Source: Frateuria_A sp051900535 (GTDB taxonomy: Bacteria; Pseudomonadota; Gammaproteobacteria; Xanthomonadales; Rhodanobacteraceae). From it: a stretch of DNA of 64,000 nt. The stretch is from assembly GCF_051900535.1 (NCBI RefSeq), contig NZ_JBHZGI010000003.1:62001-126000 (forward strand), in the 5' to 3' direction. The translations under genes and the position numbers were made by a program. Within the stretch, counting starts at the first letter, position 1. The number at the start of each line of letters is the position of its first letter. The notes under the pieces were generated by a model. The model searched no databases. It was not told the DNA's origin and saw only the letters and a program-made list of their open reading frames with translations. Below are positions 17,958-26,225 of this stretch, piece by piece.

Positions 17958-17972
17958 TTCCGATTCGCAGCG

Positions 17973-18485
17973 CTACTTTGCCGCCGGTGTTTTCGCCTGC
18001 TGCCACTGCGCACGCATGCGCTCGCGCTCGGCACGCACCTTTGCCTCGTTGGCGAGGTTCTCGGAGAGACTCTTGCGCAGTGTGGCGATCGCCTGGTCGA
18101 AGCTCGCCGGTTGCGCCTGCAGGCGGGCGAGGCGGTGGTAGGCATAGGTGCGCAGATGCGGGTCCTGCGACTTGGCCAGTACCTCGTTGTAAATGCCAGC
18201 CAGATCCTTCTCGCGACCGGCCCGGCGGTAGAGCCGCTCCAGCGCGTGCAGGTCGGTCATGGCGCCCATGCCGGGGCCATGCGGCATGCGCATCCCGTGC
18301 ATGCGTTCGCCCAGGTCGGGGCCGTGCTCCATGTGCATGCGATGCATGGCTTCGCCCATGGGCGCGGGTGCGGGAAGGGTGCGGGCCTGTGCCGCCGGCG
18401 GTGCGGGCGACGCGTCCTGCGACTCGGCCAGGGGGCTGGCCAACAGCAGGGCGAGGGCGGGGGCAAGCAGGATGCGGGGTGCCAT
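17973..18485 (-). CDS. Exported His/Met-rich protein with TPR-like helical C terminus
   Basis: I do not recognise a named family. The 170-residue product has a clear signal peptide (MAPRILLAPALALLLASPLA, cleavage probably after residue 20-22). A Met/His/Gly-rich stretch follows at about residues 43-75, with repeated MHRMHMEHG / RMHGMRMPHG patterns. The C-terminal half is helical and TPR-like (LHALERLYRRAGREKDLAGIY...LARLQAQ). It looks periplasmic. The Met/His stretch could bind copper or another soft metal. The start is supported by GGAG 8 bases upstream. It is divergent from the next gene. Confidence 0.7.
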   Translation of the reverse strand: MAPRILLAPALALLLASPLAESQDASPAPPAAQARTLPAPAPMGEAMHRMHMEHGPDLGERMHGMRMPHGPGMGAMTDLHALERLYRRAGREKDLAGIYNEVLAKSQDPHLRTYAYHRLARLQAQPASFDQAIATLRKSLSENLANEAKVRAERERMRAQWQQAKTPAAK

Positions 18486-18602
18486 GGGTGAGCTCCGTTC
18501 GAGGGTGTTCCGGAAAACGCGATCCCATGCGCTGGGTTGACTGCAACCCTCAAGGCCCCGGATGCATCCAACGGGTGTCCATTCAGCCAAGCGGAGTCTC
18601 CC

Positions 18603-19370
18603 ATGCGCCTCATCCTCGCCTCACTGCTGTTGCTTGCGCCGCTGGCCGGCCACGCGAACGACGACTGCGCCTTCGAGGCACCTCGCAACATGAGCGTCGA
18701 CCTGGCCGGCGTACGCGCCGTGCAGATCGAGGTGCACAGCTTCGACCTGCACGTGACCGGCCGGACCGATGCCCGCAAGCTCGATGTGCGTGGTCGGGCC
18801 TGTGCTTCCGACCGCGCCATGCTCGACCAGCTGGTCGTCACCCAGCGGCGCGAGGGTGACCAGCTCATCCTCGAACTTGGCAACGGCCGTGGGTTTCACT
18901 GGTTCGGCAGCGGCGAGGCCGACCTGGACGTGACGGTCGAGCTCCCGGCCAGCCTGCCCTTGACGGTCGACGTGGGTTCGGGCGATGCCGAAGTCAGCGG
19001 GGTCGCCCAGCTCGACAGCCACGTTGGTTCCGGCGATCTGCATGTGCGCAACGTGGCCGGCCGCTTTGCCACCAGCGTGGGTTCGGGCGATGCCGAGGCA
19101 CACGACGTCGGCAGCCTGGACGTCGGCTCGGTCGGCTCGGGCGACCTCACTGCAAGCGGGATCGGCGGCGACGCGCGCGTGGGCAGCATCGGCTCGGGCG
19201 ACGTGACCCTCCGCAACGTGCGCGGCAGCGTGCACGCCGACACACTGGGCTCGGGCGACCTGGACGTCGATGGCGTGGGCGGCGACCTCAGCCTCGGTGC
19301 CAAGGGCAGCGGCGACGTGAGCCACAACGGGGTCAAGGGCAAGGTTGACGTGCCGCGCGACGACGACTGA
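18603..19370 (+). CDS. Exported DUF4097-like beta-solenoid protein with seven GSGD repeats
   Basis: A product of 255 residues with a signal peptide (MRLILASLLLLAPLAGHA) and a compact N-terminal region holding two Cys (residues about 21 and 62). A C-terminal repeat domain follows: GSGD occurs seven times at intervals of 17-20 residues, plus one degenerate FGSGEAD. This matches the putative auto-transporter adhesin / DUF4097-DUF2807 fold, a single-stranded right-handed beta-solenoid. The function is unknown; such proteins often sit in the envelope near regulators. The frame is open from 18537, but ATG 18603 has GGAG at 18593-18596 and begins the signal peptide. Confidence 0.75.
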   Translation: MRLILASLLLLAPLAGHANDDCAFEAPRNMSVDLAGVRAVQIEVHSFDLHVTGRTDARKLDVRGRACASDRAMLDQLVVTQRREGDQLILELGNGRGFHWFGSGEADLDVTVELPASLPLTVDVGSGDAEVSGVAQLDSHVGSGDLHVRNVAGRFATSVGSGDAEAHDVGSLDVGSVGSGDLTASGIGGDARVGSIGSGDVTLRNVRGSVHADTLGSGDLDVDGVGGDLSLGAKGSGDVSHNGVKGKVDVPRDDD

Positions 19371-19376
19371 GAACCT

Positions 19377-19425
19377 TTGCAGGAGCACCTGAGCGCGACC
19401 GCCCCCGCGGACGCGCTCAGGCAGC
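19377..19425. terminator. Perfect 10-bp stem between convergent genes; dispersed-repeat member
   Basis: CCTGAGCGCG at 19388-19397 pairs exactly with CGCGCTCAGG at 19412-19421 around a 14-base loop, directly after TTTGCAGGAGC. It falls between the DUF4097-like gene and the convergent permease gene. No U-run follows, so it is either a rho-independent-like 3' stabiliser or only a member of the TGYAGGAGC repeat family. Confidence 0.4.
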
Positions 19426-19451
19426 CGGAAGCCACGCAGGGACGGGGATCT

Positions 19452-20570
19452 TTACCTCAGCCACCGCCAGGCTATGTACACCAGCGGCGCGCACACCAGC
19501 AGGAACGGAATCGACACCCGGTGCAGCGCGCGCAGCCCGTGCGGCTGGCGCGCCAGCCGCAGGGCGATGAGGTTCGCCAGCGAACCGATCGCCAGTCCGA
19601 AGCCGCCCACGTTCACCGCCACCGCCAACGCGATCGGGTCGTGCGCGCGTTCGAGCAACAGCACGGTCGCCGGCACGTTGCTGATCAGCTGCGAGGCGAG
19701 GATGCCACCCAGGTAGAGCGTGAGTGGCTGGCCGAAGTCCAGGCGATCCAGCGCGGCGTCGACCCACGGCAACTCGGCCAGGTGGCCAAGTCCGAGGAAG
19801 ATCGCGGCGAAGGTGAGCAACAGCAGCCAATCGACCCGCGCCAGGCTGCGCGGGGCGGCGAGCGCGAACACCAGCAGCAGCGTGCCGGCCCCGATCGCCG
19901 CATGGCCGTACTCCATCAGCACCACCATGGCCGCCAGCGCGACCGTCGACAGCGTGGCCAGGCCGCGGGTCACCGACTGGCGGTCCAGCGCCTGAGGCGC
20001 CAGCGCCACGCGATCGCGTGGCAGCCACGCCCAGGTCAGTGCCGCTACCAGCGCGAACATCACTGCGGCCGCCGGCAACATGGCCCAGGCGAAGCCCAGG
20101 AACGACAGCTGTCCGTGCTGCCACAGCAACAGGTTCTGCGGGTTGCCGATCGGGCTCAGCGTCGAACCCGCGTTCACCGCCAGCGCCTCCAGCACCACCA
20201 TGCGCAGCACCGGCAGGTTCGAAAGCCCGCCGATCGCCACGGTCAGCGGCACCAGCACGAAAAGACTGACGTCGTTGGTGAGAACCATGGACAGCAGTGC
20301 GGTCGCGCTGACCAGCAACAGGCCCAGGCTGCGCAGCGAATGCGCGCGCGCGACCAGCAGTGCGGCAGCGTGCTGCACCAGCGTGCTGTCGCGGATGCCC
20401 TGGATGGCGATCAGCAGGCCGGCCAGGCCGGCGAGCGTCGGTCCCTGCAGCCAGCGTCGCCAGGCGGCCGCAGGTTGCGGATCGACGAACGCCAGCACCA
20501 GCGTGAGCAGGGCGAAGGCGAGCAGCAGCCATTCGGCCTTCAGCCGGCCCAGCCAGTGGCGCCCGGTCAT
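19452..20570 (-). CDS. SLC13 / ArsB-NhaD superfamily membrane transporter
   Basis: An integral membrane protein of 372 residues with about 10-11 hydrophobic segments. Two features place it in the ion-transporter superfamily (SLC13, CitM, ArsB, NhaD): the re-entrant motif LTNDVSLFVLVPL (about residues 98-110) and the twin segment LISNVPATVLLL in the second half, plus NAGSTLSPIGNPQNLLLW. In the superfamily these carry dicarboxylates, arsenite or sodium/proton exchange, and the substrate cannot be read from sequence. No arsenic genes are near. It has its own convergent neighbour on the left and a GST gene 19 bases upstream. Confidence 0.78.
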   Translation of the reverse strand: MTGRHWLGRLKAEWLLLAFALLTLVLAFVDPQPAAAWRRWLQGPTLAGLAGLLIAIQGIRDSTLVQHAAALLVARAHSLRSLGLLLVSATALLSMVLTNDVSLFVLVPLTVAIGGLSNLPVLRMVVLEALAVNAGSTLSPIGNPQNLLLWQHGQLSFLGFAWAMLPAAAVMFALVAALTWAWLPRDRVALAPQALDRQSVTRGLATLSTVALAAMVVLMEYGHAAIGAGTLLLVFALAAPRSLARVDWLLLLTFAAIFLGLGHLAELPWVDAALDRLDFGQPLTLYLGGILASQLISNVPATVLLLERAHDPIALAVAVNVGGFGLAIGSLANLIALRLARQPHGLRALHRVSIPFLLVCAPLVYIAWRWLR

Positions 20571-20589
20571 CGGCTCTTGCGTGGCAGGC

Positions 20590-21210
20590 CTACCATTCGC
20601 GCAGGCCCTCGACCTCGTACAGCCGCTGCCAGCTCGGCCGCGCCCGCACGAGATCCGCCAGCCGTTTCAACGCCGGCCAGTCGGTCGCCGGGCGTGGCAT
20701 GTTGCGCGACCAGCGCATCAGCATGGTCAGCAACAGGTCGGCGCCGGAGAAGCGCTCGCCCAGCAGGTACGGGCCTTGTGCGGCCAGCTGGGCATCGAGC
20801 AGGTCCCACACGCCCTCGATCCGCCGTTGCAGTGCTGCGTGCACGGCCGGCGTGTCGTCCAGGTCCTGCGGGTAGAACCAGAAGCGGTAGGCCGACATCA
20901 GCGTGTTGCTGAGGTAGACGATCCACTGGTACCAGGCTGCCCGCTCCGGCGTATCTGGCGGCGGCGCGAGCGGCGAGTCGGGATGCCGCTCGGCCAGCAG
21001 CATCAGTAGCGCGGCCGATTCCGCCAGCGGCTTGCCGTCGACCACCAGGGTGGGCACCACGCCGCGCGGGTTGAGCTTGAGATAGTCGGGATCGCGTTGC
21101 GCCCCGGCATCCAGGTCAATCAGCTTGAGCTCGTGCGGCGCGCCGGCTTCCAGCAGGGCCAGGTGCACCACCATGCTGGCGGTGCCGGGGGCGTAGTAGA
21201 GCGTGTACAT
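20590..21210 (-). CDS. Glutathione S-transferase family protein
   Basis: A protein of 206 residues. The N-terminal thioredoxin-like domain starts MYTLYYAPGTASMVVHLAL and carries the cis-Pro segment NPRGVVPTLVVDG and the glutathione gamma-glutamyl site LAESAALLMLLAE. The all-helical C-terminal domain follows from about residue 85. Tyr5 or Ser12 is the probable activating residue. The likely role is conjugation or reduction with glutathione in the cytoplasm; the true substrate is unknown. GGAG lies 8 bases before the ATG. Confidence 0.85.
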   Translation of the reverse strand: MYTLYYAPGTASMVVHLALLEAGAPHELKLIDLDAGAQRDPDYLKLNPRGVVPTLVVDGKPLAESAALLMLLAERHPDSPLAPPPDTPERAAWYQWIVYLSNTLMSAYRFWFYPQDLDDTPAVHAALQRRIEGVWDLLDAQLAAQGPYLLGERFSGADLLLTMLMRWSRNMPRPATDWPALKRLADLVRARPSWQRLYEVEGLREW

Positions 21211-21230
21211 GCGCCGGTCTCCGTGATCGG

Positions 21231-21437
21231 TCAGTCCCGCGGCGGTTTCCGGGAACCATCGGTGCCGCGGCCACGCATGGCGCTGCCCAGCGCAATGCCG
21301 ATGGCCAGACCGAGGCCGATACCGAGCGCGAGGTTGTGCAGGGCGACGCCGAGGGCGGCACCGATGGCCACGCCAACGGCCACACCCATGCCCAGGCCGT
21401 TGCGTGGGCTGCGAGTCGTTTTGCGGTTGTCGCTCAT
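21231..21437 (-). CDS. Small glycine-zipper membrane protein (68 aa)
   Basis: A small protein with a basic N terminus (MSDNRKTTRSPRNG), a central 40-residue stretch of regularly spaced Gly and Ala (GMGVAVGVAIGAALG...LGIGLGLAIGIALGSAMRG) and a basic tail. The pattern is a double glycine zipper and would form one hairpin or two tight membrane helices. Family unknown to me. GGAG lies 8 bases before its ATG and the gene stands between gst and ybbP on the same strand, so I take it as real. Confidence 0.65.
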   Translation of the reverse strand: MSDNRKTTRSPRNGLGMGVAVGVAIGAALGVALHNLALGIGLGLAIGIALGSAMRGRGTDGSRKPPRD

Positions 21438-21477
21438 GGCGTTGCTCCGGTGGCAAGCGCCCAGTCTGGGGCCGGGC

Positions 21478-23958
21478 TCATCCTTCCCGCAACAATCGCA
21501 TGGGCGAGGTACGGGTGACCCGTCGCGTGCCCGCCAACCCCAGCAGCATGATCACCACGGCGGCCAGCAGCGCAGCACCGGCCAGCGGTGCCAGCGGTGG
21601 CACGAAATCGTCCAGCCGGAACACCGCGTGCCCAAGCCACCAGCCCGCGCCGGCGGCGCCCAACGCGGCGGTGAGGCCGGCGATCAGGCCGAGCATGGCG
21701 AACTCGCAGGCCGCCGCCAGCCGCAACTGGCCGCGCCGCGCGCCCAGCGTGCGCAGCAGCGCCGCCTCGTGCCGGCGCTCGGCCGCGCTGGTGGCGAGCG
21801 CCGCGGCCAGTACCAGGGCGCCGGCCAGCAGGCTGAAACCGAGCACCCAGCGCACCGCGCCGCCCACCTGGTCGACGATTTCGCGCACCCGATCCAGCAA
21901 CGCATCCACATCCACCAGGCTGAGGTTGCTGTAGTCGCGCGACAGTTTCGCCAGCGCCTCGGCATGACCACGCGGCAGGTAGAAACTGGCCAGCCAGGTG
22001 TGCGGCAGTCCGCTCGCATGCGCCGGGTCCAGCAGCAGGAAGAAGTTCACCCGGAACGAACTCCAGTCGACCTGGCGGACGCTGCCGACGGTGGCTTCGA
22101 GCGAGCCTTCGCCCACGTCGAAACGCATGCGGTCGCCCGGCTTCAGTCCGAACATGTCGCGCCACATGGTGTCCACCGACACCTCCGCCTGAGCGGGGGT
22201 GGTGCCTGCCCAGCGGCCGGCGATCACCCGGTTGGACGGGGGCAGCGTGCCGGTCCACGACAGGCGCAACTGGCGATCGACCCATTCCTTTGCGCGCGGA
22301 TCGGCGAAGCGCAGCTGGTCCACCGGCTTGCCATTGATCGCGGCGAGCTTGCCCACCGCCAGCGGCAGCATGTTGAGTTCCTGCGCGCCCAGTTGCTGCA
22401 GGCGTCGGGTGAAATCCGCGCGCTGGTCGTCCTGCAGGTTGAGCACGAACCAGTTGGGAGTATCCGGCGGCAGCTCGCGGCGCCAACCTTCGAGCAACGC
22501 CGGCGCGACCACCGCGAGCAGCAGCAGGGCGACCAGGCCGAGGCTGAGCGCGGTGGCCTGCACCGTACTCAGGCCCCGCCGCCGCGCCAGTGCGGCCAGG
22601 CCCAGCCGCAGCGCCGGATGCGCGCCCGGAGCGATGCGCCGCGCGAACCACAGCAGCATCAGCGCGAGCAGGGCGGCAAGCGCGGCGACGCCAAACAGGC
22701 TGACAGCCAGGATGCCGGCCAGCTTGGCCGAGCCACTCTGGGTCCAGATCAGCGCCAGCGCGACCAGCGCCGGCGCCAGGTAGAGCACGTCCACGCGACG
22801 CACGCGGCGCGCCATGCTGGCGCGGAACACGGCCACCGGTGGCACCTCGGCCAGGCGGGCCAGCGGCGGCAGCGCGAAACCGGCAAGCACCGCCAGGCCC
22901 ATCGCCGCGGCCCCCAGCGCCGGCAACAGGGGCAAGGTGGTAGGCACGTGCACGAACGTGGCGCCGGCCAGACGCCAGGCGCCTTCGGCCAAGGCCCACG
23001 ACAACAGCACGCCCAGGGCGGCCGCTGGCAGAGCAAGCGCGCCCAAGGTCGCCAGCAACAGGGCGAGCACGCGGGAGCGCGCGGTTCCCAGCGCCCGCAG
23101 CAGGGCGATTTCAGGGGTCTTGCGCCGCGCGTAGCGTTGCGCCGCCAGCGCGATCGCCACGCCGGCCAGCAGGGCCGACAGCAACGCGGTCAGGCGCAGG
23201 AACGCACCGGCGCGATCGAACGCGTTGCGCATGCGTTCCTGGGTCTGTTCGGGCGTCACCAGCTCCGCGCCCTGGGGTAGCGGCCGACCCTTGACCCAGG
23301 CGAGCCAGCTGCCGACCGCCGCGGGCGTCCCGGCGACGAGCAGGCGGTGGCGCGCACGGCTGCCCACGCCGAGCAGGCCGGCGCGCCGCGCATCGGCAAG
23401 GTTCATCAGCGCGCGCGGGGCCATGGCCACCAGTTGGCCGCCGTCGGGCTGGCTCACCAGTTCGGCCGCGACAACCAGTTCCTGGCCGCCCAGCTGCACG
23501 CGGTCGCCCGCGGTCAGGCCCAACGCGACCATCGCGCGATGGTCGAGATACACGGTGCCGGCCGCGGGTCCGTGACCGCCGGAAGTAGCGCCGTGCATGG
23601 CCAATTGCAGCGTGCCGCGCAACGGCCAGGCGCCATCGACGGCATCGACGTCGAGCAACTGGCCTCGCTCGCCGGCGAAAGCCACGCTGGGGAAGCCGGC
23701 GCTGCGGGTCACCGCCAGATCGCGCTTGTGCGCTTCGTCGGCGTAGGCCGATGGCACCGCCTGTGGCGCGGACAGGCCGGCATCGCCGCCGATCAGCTCC
23801 GCGGCGCTGGCAAGCAGGCCGCGTTCGACACGGCTGGCGAGCGTGGCGACCACGCCGAGGGCCACGACGGCCAGCAGCAGCGAGGTGGCCAGCGTGCGCA
23901 GTTCCGGCAGGTGCCATTCGCGGCGCAGGGTGCGCAGGGCGAGGCGGAGCAGCTTCAT
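21478..23958 (-). CDS. ybbP: YbbP-like ABC transporter permease (FtsX/MacB family)
   Basis: A product of 826 residues with an N-terminal TM helix, a large periplasmic domain, three TM segments around residues 270-400, a further TM pair, a second periplasmic domain and a final FtsX triplet near the C terminus, ending RRVTRTSPMRLLREG. This duplicated LolC/FtsX plan is that of YbbP. In E. coli ybbP is encoded with the ATPase ybbA next to tesA, exactly as here. It probably works as a mechanotransmission-type exporter rather than a channel; the substrate is unknown. I placed the start at MKLLRLALRTL; the frame is open upstream. Confidence 0.87.
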   Translation of the reverse strand: MKLLRLALRTLRREWHLPELRTLATSLLLAVVALGVVATLASRVERGLLASAAELIGGDAGLSAPQAVPSAYADEAHKRDLAVTRSAGFPSVAFAGERGQLLDVDAVDGAWPLRGTLQLAMHGATSGGHGPAAGTVYLDHRAMVALGLTAGDRVQLGGQELVVAAELVSQPDGGQLVAMAPRALMNLADARRAGLLGVGSRARHRLLVAGTPAAVGSWLAWVKGRPLPQGAELVTPEQTQERMRNAFDRAGAFLRLTALLSALLAGVAIALAAQRYARRKTPEIALLRALGTARSRVLALLLATLGALALPAAALGVLLSWALAEGAWRLAGATFVHVPTTLPLLPALGAAAMGLAVLAGFALPPLARLAEVPPVAVFRASMARRVRRVDVLYLAPALVALALIWTQSGSAKLAGILAVSLFGVAALAALLALMLLWFARRIAPGAHPALRLGLAALARRRGLSTVQATALSLGLVALLLLAVVAPALLEGWRRELPPDTPNWFVLNLQDDQRADFTRRLQQLGAQELNMLPLAVGKLAAINGKPVDQLRFADPRAKEWVDRQLRLSWTGTLPPSNRVIAGRWAGTTPAQAEVSVDTMWRDMFGLKPGDRMRFDVGEGSLEATVGSVRQVDWSSFRVNFFLLLDPAHASGLPHTWLASFYLPRGHAEALAKLSRDYSNLSLVDVDALLDRVREIVDQVGGAVRWVLGFSLLAGALVLAAALATSAAERRHEAALLRTLGARRGQLRLAAACEFAMLGLIAGLTAALGAAGAGWWLGHAVFRLDDFVPPLAPLAGAALLAAVVIMLLGLAGTRRVTRTSPMRLLREG

Positions 23959-24034
23959 GCGGCCGCTCCGCGACCGGCCGGTGGCCGCACAGGGCGGTCG
24001 CGCGCGGGGTACTTTCGCATAGCGTTGCGGCGCC

Positions 24035-24730
24035 TCATCGGGCGTCGGCCGGTGCGGCGACACGGCCCTCCATCAGCTCCACGCCACGGGCGCAGCGCGC
24101 GGCCAGTTGCGCGTCGTGGGTCACCAGCACGAGTGTGGTGTGATGGTCGCGGTTGAGCGCGAACAACAGGTCAGCCACGTGCCGCCCGGTGCGCTGGTCC
24201 AGGTTGCCGGTGGGCTCGTCGGCGAACAACACCCGCGGACCGTGCACGAAGGCGCGCGCTATCGCCACGCGCTGCTGCTCGCCACCGGAGAGCTGTGCGG
24301 GGTAATGACGCCGGCGCGCATGCAGCCCGACCGCATCGAGTGCATCGTGCGCCCGTTCGCGCGCATCGTCGCGGCCTTCCAGCTCCAGCGGCAGCATCAC
24401 GTTTTCCTCCGCGGTGAGCGCCGGCAGCAGGTGGAAGGACTGGAACACGAAACCGACCAGCCGCCGACGCAGGTCCGCACGCGCCTCTTCGTCCGTCGCC
24501 TGCAGCGCATGGCCGTCCAGATGAATGGCGCCGGCGCTGGGCACGTCCAGCCCGGCCAGCAAGCCGAGCAGCGTGGTCTTGCCCGAGCCCGACGCGCCGA
24601 CGATCGCGAAGCTCTCGCCGGCGTGCACCGCAAGGCTCACGCCGGCCAGGATATCCAGCTTCCCCTCGGGGCCTCGGACCGTCTTGCTAACATCGCGGGC
24701 CTCCAGAAGCGGTCGGGAAGATTCACTCAT
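24035..24730 (-). CDS. ybbA: YbbA, ABC transporter ATPase
   Basis: A nucleotide-binding protein of 231 residues with Walker A GASGSGKT (45-52), signature LSGGEQQ (147-153), Walker B VLFADEP (167-173) and the LVTHD switch His. It belongs to the LolD/MacB ATPase branch and pairs with the YbbP permease encoded 76 bases downstream. Its ATG (24728-24730) overlaps the tesA start codon on the other strand. GAGGA lies about 8 bases before it, inside the tesA coding sequence. Confidence 0.92.
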   Translation of the reverse strand: MSESSRPLLEARDVSKTVRGPEGKLDILAGVSLAVHAGESFAIVGASGSGKTTLLGLLAGLDVPSAGAIHLDGHALQATDEEARADLRRRLVGFVFQSFHLLPALTAEENVMLPLELEGRDDARERAHDALDAVGLHARRRHYPAQLSGGEQQRVAIARAFVHGPRVLFADEPTGNLDQRTGRHVADLLFALNRDHHTTLVLVTHDAQLAARCARGVELMEGRVAAPADAR

Positions 24731-25361
24731 GCGTCGAGTCCTCGGGTTGCTGGCCCTGTTGTGGATGGGATGGAGCGGCGCCACGCTGGCGGCCGCGCCG
24801 AAGACGGCCGCGACCAGGACGATACTGGTGCTGGGTGATTCGCTGTCGGCCGCGCACAACATCGCCGCGAACCAGGGCTGGGTGCATCTGCTGGAAGTAC
24901 GCCTTGGCAAGATGGAGCCGCCCTGGCGCGTGGTCAATGCCAGCATCAGCGGCGAGACCACACTGAGCGGGCGGCACCATCTTCCGGCGCTGCTCGAGAC
25001 GTACAAGCCGAACGTGCTCGTGCTGGAGCTCGGTGGCAATGATGGCCTGCGCGGCCTGCCGCTGGCGGCGATGAAGGACAACCTCGCGGCCATGATCGAC
25101 ATGGCGCACCAGGCGCACGTCAAGGTGCTGCTGGTGGGTATCGAATTGCCGGTGAACTACGGACCGCGCTACCGCGAGGCGCTGCGCGGCGTATACGCCG
25201 ATCTCGCACGCAGCAAACGCACGGCGCTGGTGCCTTTCCTTCTCGAAAAAGTCGCGCTTGACCCGTCGCTCATGCAGGCCGATGGCCTGCATCCCACCGC
25301 CGCGGGCGAGCCGACCGTGTTTGCCACGGTTTGGGCCCAGCTCGCACCACTGCTACGCTGA
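24729..25361 (+). CDS. tesA: TesA, periplasmic SGNH acyl-CoA thioesterase / lysophospholipase
   Basis: A protein of 210 residues with a signal peptide (residues 1-23, ending ATLAAA). SGNH blocks: GDSLS at 36-40 with nucleophile Ser38, Gly about 76 in NASISGET, GGND at 102-105, and Asp185/His188 in ADGLHPT. TesA hydrolyses acyl thioesters and lysophospholipids, among others. The start ATG 24729-24731 has GGGAAG at about 8 bases, inside the ybbA coding region. tesA and ybbA are divergent with no space between them. Confidence 0.92.
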   Translation: MRRVLGLLALLWMGWSGATLAAAPKTAATRTILVLGDSLSAAHNIAANQGWVHLLEVRLGKMEPPWRVVNASISGETTLSGRHHLPALLETYKPNVLVLELGGNDGLRGLPLAAMKDNLAAMIDMAHQAHVKVLLVGIELPVNYGPRYREALRGVYADLARSKRTALVPFLLEKVALDPSLMQADGLHPTAAGEPTVFATVWAQLAPLLR

Positions 25362-25457
25362 AAGGGCTCGCACCCCGCCAGCGGGCTCGACAAAAACCCG
25401 TGCTGAATCACGCGTTTAAAGCTTTCACGCTGCTGTCACCCGCCGGATCGTTAGCTC

Positions 25458-25471
25458 TTCACATTTGTGAA
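25458..25471. promoter_or_regulatory. Palindrome upstream of the two-component pair
   Basis: TTCACATTTGTGAA is a perfect 14-base palindrome (TTCACA-TT-TGTGAA) that ends 19 bases before the response-regulator ATG. Its place and form fit an operator, for example an autoregulatory site, but no known consensus is claimed. Confidence 0.35.
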
Positions 25472-25490
25472 AACCACCAACGGAGGGACC

Positions 25491-26216
25491 ATGAGCCTGC
25501 GCGACGAACAGTCCGGCTTGATCCTGCTGGTCGAGGACAACCGGCAAATTGCTGAGATGGTTGGAGAATTCCTGGAGCGTCGGGGCTATTCGGTGGACTA
25601 TGCGGCCGATGGCGTCAGTGGCCTGCACCTGGCCGTGTCGAACAGCTACGACGTCATCGTGCTGGATCTTATGCTGCCAGGCATGGACGGCCTGGACGTG
25701 TGTCGCAAGCTGCGCAAGGACGCCAAGAAGTCCACGCCGGTGCTCATGCTTACCGCGCGCGACACGCTCGAAGACAAGTTGATCGGCCTGGAAGCCGGCG
25801 CGGACGATTACCTGGTCAAGCCGTTCGAGGTGCGTGAGCTGGAAGCCCGCTTGCGCGCCCTGATCCGCCGCGATCGCCGCCAGGTGTCCTCCGAGGTGCT
25901 CACCGTCGGCGACATGACGCTCGACACCGCCACCCTGCGCCTGACCCGCGGCGGGCAGGAGCTGACCGTCTCGCCGATCGGCCTGAAGCTGCTTGCGATC
26001 CTGATGCGCGAATCGCCCCGCGTGGTCAGCCGTCGCGACATCGAGCGGGAGATCTGGGGCGACACGCTGCCCGATTCGGACACCCTGCGCTCGCACCTGT
26101 ACAACCTGCGCCGCGTGATCGACAAGCCGTTCGACCGTCCGTTGCTGCACACGATCCATTCGGCAGGCTACCGCTTGGCCGACCTGGAAACGGAAGTGGC
26201 GACGGCCACCGCCTGA
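25491..26216 (+). CDS. OmpR/PhoB-family response regulator
   Basis: A protein of 241 residues with an N-terminal receiver (LLVEDNRQIAEMV at about 11-23, phospho-acceptor Asp in VIVLDLMLPG near 59, Lys in YLVKPFEVREL near 109) and a C-terminal winged-helix DNA-binding domain (about 140-235) ending in HTIHSAGYRLA. GGAGGG at 25482-25487 fixes ATG 25491 rather than GTG 25467. It is followed 9 bases later by its probable partner kinase. The name of the system cannot be told from sequence. Confidence 0.9.
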   Translation: MSLRDEQSGLILLVEDNRQIAEMVGEFLERRGYSVDYAADGVSGLHLAVSNSYDVIVLDLMLPGMDGLDVCRKLRKDAKKSTPVLMLTARDTLEDKLIGLEAGADDYLVKPFEVRELEARLRALIRRDRRQVSSEVLTVGDMTLDTATLRLTRGGQELTVSPIGLKLLAILMRESPRVVSRRDIEREIWGDTLPDSDTLRSHLYNLRRVIDKPFDRPLLHTIHSAGYRLADLETEVATATA

Positions 26217-26225
26217 TCGAGCGAG

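Noticed and set aside
18621..19388. 255-codon minus frame opposite the GSGD-repeat gene
   Set aside because: Its own regular repeats are a mirror of the GSGD codons; no ribosome site and no signal peptide.
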